Positions 56,792 to 64,000 of a stretch of 64,000 nt of DNA are shown in pieces. Location of the stretch: positions 1 through 64,000 of the forward strand of contig JAKCPI010005174.1 of the NCBI GenBank assembly GCA_023213315.1, read 5' to 3'. The notes under the pieces are model-generated. The model was not told the origin of the DNA. It was given only the letters and a program-made list of their open reading frames with translations, and made no database searches. The translations under genes and the position numbers were made by a program. The DNA comes from Euborellia annulipes (taxonomy: Eukaryota; Arthropoda; Insecta; Dermaptera; Anisolabididae). Position 1 is the stretch's first letter. The number at the start of each line of letters is the position of its first letter.

Positions 56792-57602
56792 TTCTGCATT
56801 TTTTATTGTTGAAAGATTTATCTTTTTGATATTAGTTTTTATTTTTATTATTCATTCATCAAAAACTGTTTTTACCTTATAGCATTATAGTTAATGAATA
56901 TAGACATTTTTAAAAATTTTAACTTGATTTAGGCAAAAAATTTTGATGTTATGAATATAAAGTGGTTATTTTGAATAAAATGAAAATATATGTGTAAGCT
57001 TCAGCAATAAAAAACAAGATTAAAGCACAAAACATATAAAGTCAATATTTGAGTAATAAATGGTTTTTATTTTTTTCTACTATGGCGTACCTTTTTTTAT
57101 GAATTTATGAACTTATGAACTTACAGGAAATTGAATGAGGATTTCAAAAAAATTGTTTCATTTTTGTGCCAAAATTGTATCATGGTTAAAAATTAAAATT
57201 AAACAAAAAATGTCATTTTTTTCAAGGATGTCATGATCCGATATAGGTCTTGATTTTTTCCCTAGAAGGTACCATCAGCCCCCAAAACATATCAAAAATT
57301 CAAATCAATCGATTCAGCCGTTCGTGAGAAAAAATGTTTTTCGAATTTTTACATATTATGGTTTTTCTCAAAAACCATTTGAGATAGCGATCTGAAACTT
57401 TCAGCATCTTATTATTTTATTGGTACCTACAAATCCCCTATGTATCATTGAAATATGTTCCAAGGGCATTTTCACCATTCTTATACCCCTAGGGCCTTTG
57501 TTAAAGTTTGGTACATAAAACTAATTTGTAGACTCAATATTAACCGAGATACGGCCTGTCAAAGTTAGACAAGGCTCTACAACGTGGACAAAATAAATTT
57601 GT

Positions 57603-57748
57603 TTAACAAGACTGTAAATGTTGTTTATTGGTGAGGCCAAACATCCCATGGCCCCCAGGAATGCAATGGACAGCACGTCTATGCCCCGGAAAGGCGGAGA
57701 CCCTGGGTTCGATTCCCGGGGGCCATGGGATGTTTGGCCTCACCAATA
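57603..57748 (+). repeat. Chimeric SINE-2: body in direct orientation fused to inverted tail
   Basis: The right part (GCAATGGACAGCACGTCTATGC, CCCTGGGTTCGATTCCCG, GGGGGCCATGGGATGTTTGG) is + strand SINE-2. The left part (GGTGAGGCCAAACATCCCAT, GGCCCCCAGGAATG) is its tail in inverse, so the two ends can pair for over 30 bp. The box A start is partly lost at the junction. Confidence 0.75.
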
Positions 57749-58610
57749 GCCTATATACCGTATATATAATAATATAATATAACGCCCCTTCCATTTAAAT
57801 ACTTACTTAATCAATTTATAGATAAATAAAATTTTCTTTGTTTAAAAAAAAAAAAGAAAAAACATTTTGGCTCCAAATTCCCAGTATATTTTTTTATGAA
57901 TCCTTTAGCGCCACTCTTATTGTCAAGTTTTTGAAATTATAAATATTAATATATTTGTTCTCTCCACTTGAATCTTATAGCAAATGGGATAACTTTCAGC
58001 CCACGCCATCCTGGGCTAATCTCTAAAAATTTACATTAAAAAAGAGAATAGCTTAAATATGGCAATAAATATAGGGTCATAATTCATGGGGTTGTTTTAA
58101 GAAATTGCCCCTTTAACAATTATCTTTTGAAGATATTTTCTTCACACACATAGACAAACATACAAGGCATCAGCTTAATTTATTTATATAATGCATTGAT
58201 GATATAAACACAAAAGGTGAAGCAAAGTCTTTTCATATCACAAAATATATATCTTATAATTAATTTAACGCTAGAGGGTACAATTAAGGGCCTGCCTACC
58301 CGCTCTATTATTATTCAAATTTGCCCTCCTGAAATTAGCAGCCATTTTATTTATAAATTGAGGGAAAAATATCTTGAGACATTTATATATAAATCATCTT
58401 ATAGCACCTACAAATTGGGGAATTTATGTGAGAGCTTTTGTTTTAGGAAAATGAGAATTTTATGTAAATAATTTATAATTCAACTTTACAAGGATATACC
58501 GGGATAGAGAAAATAATAAAAAATCAAGTGTATTTTGGAAAATAATTTATGGAATTTATACAAAAGGGGCCAAGAGCAGCAAAAACTCTGGGTGGCTCCG
58601 AGGAATCAGC
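57749..58610. other. Intron sequence, nothing recognised
   Basis: AT-rich; 57866-58080 shows faint inverse resemblance to the interior of the 23292-24344 element (GGAATTTGGAGCCA, CCATATTTA). Confidence 0.4.
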
Positions 58611-58618
58611 GTGATGAA

Positions 58619-58787
58619 CATGGGCGTAACTAGATAATTTGGCTGAGGGGCCATGGGACCAGCCATTCTCACGGGTCCAGCTATCCTCCGGGGGGCCCAT
58701 ATTTTCTCAATTTTTCTTGGGGCAGGGAGCTTTCTGGGGGAGGGGCACAAGCCTTCTGGGAGGGACCACCTCCTAGTTACGCCCATG
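58619..58787. mobile_element. 169-bp MITE, TSD GTGATGAA
   Basis: CATGGGCGTAACTAG and CTAGTTACGCCCATG are inverted, with exact GTGATGAA duplications (58611-58618, 58788-58795). The interior (GGCCATGGGACCAGC, TTTTCTCAATTTTTCTTGGG) matches the copy at 61563-61761. Confidence 0.92.
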
Positions 58788-58795
58788 GTGATGAA

Positions 58796-60836
58796 CGTCT
58801 CCTGGTAGCCTCTAAATGGCCTATTAAAAAAAAATATTTATGTTTTATACATATGAAAATTGTAAGAATAGTACCAAACTATCATGGTGACAGAAATTCT
58901 TTTTAGTTCCTGTAAGTTAGGCAACCAAAATAACCAACAAATTTTTTTAAATGCAGTTTTTAATAATCTCTCTATAGAAACAAGATTAGAGATAATTAAT
59001 CTAATTAAAAAATAGACGTATTCAGACATGATAAAGATTTTTTTTTCTGTTTGCATAGCTTCTGAACTATACCCTTGTATATTCGATCACATGTCACGCA
59101 ATGTTGGCATCACATCTTTATTTAATTTAAACAAACCAAGTAATTTCTCTCAGGCAAAGAAATGACAAACAAACAAAAAAATTCATTTTTTTTTCTAGTT
59201 TAATTCAACAAAGAATAAAAAAAAAAAAGTCACCATATTTCCACTGTTCAAGTTTTTAAGTTTACTTAAGAGAGCGAGAACTTAAAAGTTGTACTTGAGT
59301 AAAATTCAAAGAATATAAATCCCTGAAAACTTTGCTATTTCCACAAATCCATCTGCCTCCATCCGGAATTAATTATTTTTAAGAAAAAAAGTAAAAGAGA
59401 CTATACGACATAGTAGATGACAGTTTTTATAAATTCAATTAAATTTAATCCAACATGAAAAAAAATGTATAAATTCCTTGTAGTCTTCTCGTTTAATCTT
59501 TATGCTTCATTTGCTCCTATGGACAAAATTTATGTAAATTAATTGGCTTCTAACACTAAAAAACCCACGTAGAAGAGTCTTCTGAACTCCTGTAGCAGCC
59601 TATGACAGTGTCACTTATTCCTCTAGGATCAAATACCTTAGGGTGTATCTGAAGTTTATCTGAAAATTCTCGTCACAATATGAAAAATATTAATTAATAC
59701 AGTATATTTAATAAGTGTAAATAACTTAGTAGTAGCAAAGAGCAAATTAATTTAAAATTGAATAGCATGGTCAATATAATTAGAGAACAATAGAAAAAAA
59801 AAATTTTCTCGTAATATTAATAAAAAAATAATGAAGCATTGCGGAATATATTTATTTACTAACGTGTAATTGAAACTCATGCCAAATCAATATGTAAATG
59901 TCTAATGGAAACATTATAATTCAATTTATTATTTTTTTATTTATTTATAAATGTACCTATGTACTGTACTCTATATATCAATATATTTATTTCCAATTAT
60001 CAAAATAAATAAAATTTTAATAATGGAAATAAAACGAATAAGGTTAAAAATTTGTTGTAAGTTTTTATTATTTTAAAAATGATTCTAGCACCAATAATAA
60101 TTGTTTTGGTCTCAGCGGCGTAATTACCCACACAGCACAAAATGTTGCAGGAATCTTTCTATCTTGCAATATTGTGGCAATTATTGCAGCAATATTTTTT
60201 TTGGAATGTTGCAAATAAAATATTGCTGGAATATTATTATAATATTTAAAAAAAAAATTTTGGAACCAATTTTTCTAAAGTTTTTTTGTAATATTAAAAA
60301 CTTTGGGGCGGTGTAACTCAAGTGTTGAGAGCGCGGGCCAAACGGAAGTCGCCCTTTTCTTGTATCTTTCTCTTCCATTCTACAACAGTTTCCAAAATCT
60401 TGTCTGTGTTGTGGGTTGCCTGTTTCCAGAAGTTTCGGATTTAGAAAAAAGATGTGAAGTTTTTCCGAGAGAGAGATTCCTCACCTGGTAGTGGGGAATG
60501 GCTTTTATAACATTTTCCAAGACCATAATCCCCTTCCAGCTGGAATAGGGATACACATGCAAAGACTTCCAGACGCTAAATTTGTACTTTTCTGAGGGAA
60601 TATTTTCATGTGTTTTTTGGATCAAACAGATACCAAATTTTGATTTTTTCGATTTTTATTTTTAATTAAAATTTTGATTTTCAAATTTCAAATTTTGTAT
60701 CTCTTTCTTTTTTTAATTTCACAACCTGGTGAGGGTAGGTAGTCCGGGTATAAGTGAATAGACCATATAAATACATATCTATATATTCTTACGTATCTAC
60801 AACTTTAATGTATTTTTTTGTTTGTTTTTGTTAAAG
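58796..60836. other. Intron sequence before the last 5-HT7 exon
   Basis: A tRNA-like block GGCGGTGTAACTCAAGTGTTGAGAGC lies at 60305-60345, followed by unclassified sequence to 60560. The rest is AT-rich with no supported feature. Confidence 0.4.
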
Positions 60837-61137
60837 ATGCGGTTCCTTAAATCATATGATGCGCGAAGAGTTCTATCAATCACAATACGGTGATCCGGAT
60901 CATCATTATTGTGCGGTGCGCGAGGACGCTGCGTTGCGCGATGACGCAAGCATTTGCGGTGGAGGTGCCAGTGCAACTTTAACAATTGGCGCCCCGGGGA
61001 CAGAAACGGAGACTGTCGGTAGCGGCGGCCTCTTAGACCACGAGCATCAACCTCTTGCCAGCTCGCCGCATCATTTGACCGCGACAGCCGCTGCAGCTGC
61101 TGCCGCCGTTGCCGTGGCCGATGAGTCTTTTCTGTGA
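60837..61137 (+). CDS. 5-HT7: 5-HT7-type serotonin receptor, last coding exon (C-terminal tail and stop)
   Basis: One base completes the split Arg codon, then 99 residues precede a TGA at 61135-61137. The tail begins CGSLNHMMREEFYQSQYGDP, resembling the conserved membrane-proximal tail of insect 5-HT7; the first Cys is a likely palmitoylation site after helix 8. The middle (about residues 25-80) is a divergent Gly/Thr/Glu/His-rich stretch. An Ala/Val run follows, and the protein ends DESFL. ESFL fits a class I PDZ ligand (S/T-x-hydrophobic), and insect 5-HT7 tails as I recall them end similarly, so the terminus is probably genuine. Downstream DNA is a pyrimidine-rich trinucleotide tract, probably 3'UTR. 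Reading frames on either strand through that tract are shadows. Confidence 0.92.
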
Positions 61138-61303
61138 TTCTTCCACTCTCTCCATACTCCTTCTCCTACTATTCCTACTCCTCCTCGTGCTGCTATTTCT
61201 ACTTCTACTGTTAATACCTCTACGACTTCGGATTTTACTACGACTTTCTCCACTCTGCTGCAACTTCTTCTCAGCATACATATTTCAATGGATAACCTGC
61301 AAG
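61138..61303 (+). other. Probable 5-HT7 3'UTR start: TCC/TAC-type pyrimidine tract ending at a candidate splice donor
   Basis: Directly after the stop the + strand is a degenerate (CTN)n tract (CTCC, CTAC, CTTC) of about 130 bp, giving a Leu-rich frame on + and Arg/Ser-rich frames on -. At 61301-61307 the sequence CAAG|GTGAGT is a strong consensus donor, so the 3'UTR could continue in another exon to the right. It also lies shortly after an ATG (ATGGATAACCTGCAAG), so a first exon of another transcript is a weaker alternative. Confidence 0.4.
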
Positions 61304-61562
61304 GTGAGTTTTTCTAAGGTCCTTTTTCTATGAATTTTTGAACACAAAAATTGTTTGTTAAAAAATTATAGCTTACTATTTGTTTATGAATAGTCGAGAG
61401 TAAAAATGATTAGAAATGATTGAGGGATGCACACGGGCGCAGCAGGTCTGCATAGTGAACCTTGAGGGACACACAGGGATATACACAGCCGCACCAGGGA
61501 CACACATTTTTCTTCTGGTCACTTTCGATCTACTGTATGTTCCTGGTGCGGGCGTGTATATC
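61304..61562. other. Sequence downstream of the 5-HT7 stop; nothing recognised
   Basis: No AATAAA was seen between the stop and 61562; the first good candidates lie after the MITE (AATAAA near 61768). The transcript end cannot be placed. Confidence 0.4.
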
Positions 61563-61761
61563 CATGGGCGTAACTAGAGAATTTGGCTGAGGAGGCCATG
61601 GGACCAGCTATCCTCAGGTGGGCCTGGAAAGCCCCATATTTTCTCAATTTTTCTTGGTGCAAGGAGCTTTCTGGGGGGAGGGGGGCGGCCACGAGACTTC
61701 TGCCCCCCAGAAGTCTCGTGGTGGGCAGGCTCCCTCCCGGCACCCCCTAGTTACGCCCATG
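61563..61761. mobile_element. MITE, second copy of the CATGGGCGTAACTAG family
   Basis: Same TIRs and interior as 58619-58787, plus an internal palindrome CGAGACTTCTG...CAGAAGTCTCG. The flanks (TGTATATC and GCAAGAAA) do not match, so the duplication has been lost or the element moved by recombination. Confidence 0.85.
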
Positions 61762-62358
61762 GCAAGAAAATAAATTTATAAAACTAAATCAAAGGCAAAT
61801 CATTAATGATCGATAAATAATCTTTTTTCTAAAAAAGATTGGAAAATTATGATGTCATACAATATATAGGGAATATAAAAATCTAATCAATCCCCCTTCG
61901 CTCTCTCCACAATATATAATTCCAACAAAAATGCTGAAAAATTGTCAAAGCAAATATGTTTGTGTGGTCAGTGAAATAATTGGTCAATCATTTTTCTATA
62001 ATCTTATTTATTTATAAGCTTATTAAATTATTTCTCAAAAGAAAAAAAAATCAAATTATTGGCTTAAATAAGGTGAAAGGAAAAAGGAAAGAGAGCAAAA
62101 GAGAAAAAAAAGAGGAGAGAGGAATTTAAGAAGCTAGGAGGAAGGAAAAATCTTTCAAGAGTAAAAATCTAACAAGCGGAAAGAAGGAAATAGAAACGAC
62201 CTGTTCGATATCAAAATAACATCCCCTCTTTCGTCAATTAAAAAAAAAAGATGAAATTTTGATTTAATTATCTGCTTAGAAATTAAAAAGAATTTTATCT
62301 TAATATTCAAGGGGCCAAGAAGCTGTACTCTCCCTGGAACAGGAATATATGTATACAT
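61762..62358. other. AT-rich flank, nothing recognised
   Basis: Purine-rich stretch at 62080-62150; no supported gene. Confidence 0.5.
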
Positions 62359-62360
62359 TA

Positions 62361-62963
62361 GGGTGATGCTTAAAGATGAAGTGTTTAAAATTTTATGGCC
62401 CACAATCTCGCCCATGTAAAATGCTCTAGAAAAAAAATTGGCTGTATTTAAAACGAATTTAGAGGTCGCTACCAGCATTTCAAGTTTATAATAATGCATG
62501 TCAAGCCAGAAATTTTTTTTTTTTTGAAAATTAAATTTTTTTCAATAAAATCGTTTAATTAAAGCATAAATAAAAAATATCTAGAGAAAAAAAATTTTCC
62601 CAATTTTGATTACTGAGATAATGAGTGATCTCATATGAGATCACTGGGACAATCTGTATAAGAGAGATATGCCTAAATGATGATTGACGCAGACACTAAA
62701 CTATAAAATCTAGAAAGTTATAATTTGGCATGTTAATTACTTTTATTACGTAAGAATGGCTTAAGAAGTGATTTGTGAAAATATTAATTCCTTACAAAAA
62801 AAAAATTTTGAAAAATTGTAATTTTGCAATATTTTTTTATAACTTTATGGCTTGGTAGTGACCCCTAAAAATTTTGCAAAAAAATAAAATTTGTTTCTCT
62901 CAAAATGGCAGGGTGAACTACAGCAAGAATAAAAAAATTTTTTTGGCCTTTTAAGCATCACCC
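62361..62963. mobile_element. TA-flanked element with GGGTGATGCTTAAA ends
   Basis: Termini GGGTGATGCTTAAA and TTTAAGCATCACCC are flanked by TA. There is no coding sequence in 603 bp. The start resembles the element at 35135-36300, so both may share a transposase source. Confidence 0.8.
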
Positions 62964-62965
62964 TA

Positions 62966-63264
62966 GTAGGCCTATACATCCTTAGATTTATGTAATTATA
63001 TTTTGGTGAATTCAAGGTAATAATAAAACGGTCGTAGACTTTTTGATTTTTTCTTAGGCCTATACTAAAAAAAAAAAAATTATCATTTACTTGAATTAGG
63101 ATATTAGTAATAAATCAAACAGGTGTTTAAACCAACTCAACTCTACATTCTAATCAGAAAGTTAGATCCACCATATGAGCCCTATTTATCAGTTAGCTTA
63201 CAATACAAATGTATCGAATTCTTTAAACAATTAAATGACCAAAATTATTATTATCTGCCCTGCC
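62966..63264. other. AT-rich flank, nothing recognised
   Basis: No supported feature. Confidence 0.5.
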
Positions 63265-63433
63265 CCCTCCTAAGAATCCCAGGCAGTGCGATAAATATTT
63301 ATTTAAATTATTTGAATATCAAATGGTATTTGTATAAACAAATGCGCCTAGACCCCCCTAATAGATCGTGTTTATTAATAATTAATGATTATAGTTAAAG
63401 TCTAAGATACCGAAAAGACTTAGAAAAAAAAAA
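63265..63433 (+). repeat. Degenerate SINE-1 copy with A-tail
   Basis: CCCAGGCAGTGCGATAAAT, TTTAAATTATTTGAATATCAA, GCGCCTAGACCCCCC and TAGTTAAAGTCTAAGATACCG are decayed family blocks, ending in an A-run. Confidence 0.65.
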
Positions 63434-64000
63434 ATTATTATTTCTCGGGCATACCGTACAATAATATCTTTGTGTTAAAGTAAATTTAGTTATTCTAAAT
63501 AAATAAAATAAAATTTAATTATCCTTTAAATAATTCAAATTAATTGTATAAGGAGAAATCTTTAACAAAGGGACTTACTTGCTCACCTAAAAGAACTGCA
63601 TAGATAGTAATATATATATTATTTTAGAGAGAAGAAAATTTATTTTCAAATGAGTCTCTAAGAACTTAATCAATAATATGCCTATATATTGTTTTAGCGT
63701 ACATGACGAAAGGAATCTCTCTGATTAGACAACAATAAATGGGATGTGCTGGAAGTGAAAATTGCAAGAGCTCTAGCGAGAATTTGTTTTGATATAAATC
63801 TTTATTTATTTATTTGTAAAGATATTTATTATAACTTGCTCTTATTCAAAATATATTTTACTGAATGGAAGCCTCAAGATTATATAGGCTATATGTCAAA
63901 TTTAAGATAAATAAAATCGAGATTAATATTTTTAACCGCGTATGTTAGCGGGTCCTTGACTAGAACCAGGGACATTTCACTATCGAAGTGGGTATCAACG
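63434..64000. other. AT-rich flank, nothing recognised
   Basis: No supported gene or bounded repeat up to the window edge. Confidence 0.5.

Larger units (their letters stand above)
55454..57499 (+). mobile_element. Giant inverted-repeat element with SWIM transposase remnant
   Basis: Left arm 55454-56136 and right arm 56815-57499 are inverted copies differing at only a few positions by eye. AAAGGCCCTAGGGGTATAAG begins the left arm and its inverse ends the right. The 678-bp centre holds a younger 8-bp-TSD MITE and the C-terminus of a coding sequence (56594-56791). The right arm starts just after its stop codon, so the arms are either unusually long TIRs or a 3' flank duplicated in inverse. Outer termini and target duplication were not resolved. 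Confidence 0.85.
46398..60836 (+). other. 5-HT7: Intron of 5-HT7, 14,439 bp, phase 2
   Basis: The donor GTAAGT is a consensus site. The acceptor is a T-rich stretch ending GTTAAAG. The split Arg codon (CG/A) is restored, followed by CGSLNHMM, as expected after the ...LYFR end of helix 8. The intron holds a LINE tail, a long tRNA-headed repeat, a mariner remnant, the giant inverted repeat and small MITEs. Confidence 0.85.

Noticed and set aside
19435..57745. tRNA genes at 19435, 28130, 28640, 50938 and 57670
   Set aside because: Box A and B are present but acceptor stems are not matched and the sequences continue into SINE bodies.
61109..61333. Leu-rich and Arg/Ser-rich frames after the 5-HT7 stop
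   Set aside because: They are readings of a (CTN)n tract in different frames and overlap the last exon.

Overview
This window is animal nuclear DNA, very probably from an arthropod. It is AT-rich, has no operons, and is dominated by introns and mobile elements. The only host gene I can support is the 3' half of a serotonin receptor of the insect 5-HT7 type on the + strand. Three coding exons are visible: the third intracellular loop (33875-34135), TM6-TM7-helix 8 (46174-46397), and the cytoplasmic tail with stop codon (60837-61137). Introns of 12,038 and 14,439 bp separate them. TM1-TM5 were not found and should lie left of the window, or in small exons before 33.8 kb that I could not recognise. 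The species cannot be named from this; arthropod is inferred from the receptor sequence, low GC and repeat types.

Nearly everything else is repeats, many with intact boundaries. 0-2 kb: 3' end of a decayed non-LTR retrotransposon (RT YADD, RNase H, Cys/His tail). 3-4.8 kb: a foldback element carrying two 8-bp-TSD elements. 5-14.4 kb: two Harbinger-type elements with TAA duplications (one keeps a MADF fragment), short 8-bp-TSD elements, and a large 8-bp-TSD element with a THAP fragment. 14.4-33 kb: foldbacks, tRNA-derived SINEs, LINE tails, a third Harbinger-type element, and several copies of a hairpin-ended family. 35-38.7 kb: a TA-flanked element with a 170-bp inverted repeat, then a Helitron with a GC-rich 98-bp triplication. 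39.1-43.7 kb: a 4.6-kb Transib-like element (CACAGTG ends, 5-bp CGTCG duplication) that split a SINE and carries a 20-copy ~125-bp satellite. 44-53 kb: a perfect 85-bp palindrome, Tigger and mariner remnants, and a LINE tail. 55.4-57.5 kb: a giant inverted repeat with ~684-bp arms around a SWIM-type transposase remnant. 58-63 kb: small MITEs around the last exon.

The genes do not form a pathway. The receptor would be translated from spliced mRNA, and the elements are mostly non-autonomous passengers in its introns and flanks. The most notable items are the Transib-like element, the hairpin-ended (possibly Helentron-associated) family with about 13 copies, the long-arm SWIM element, and a hammerhead-like motif shared by several foldback elements. 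Long stretches are plain AT-rich intron or flank, and I list them as such.
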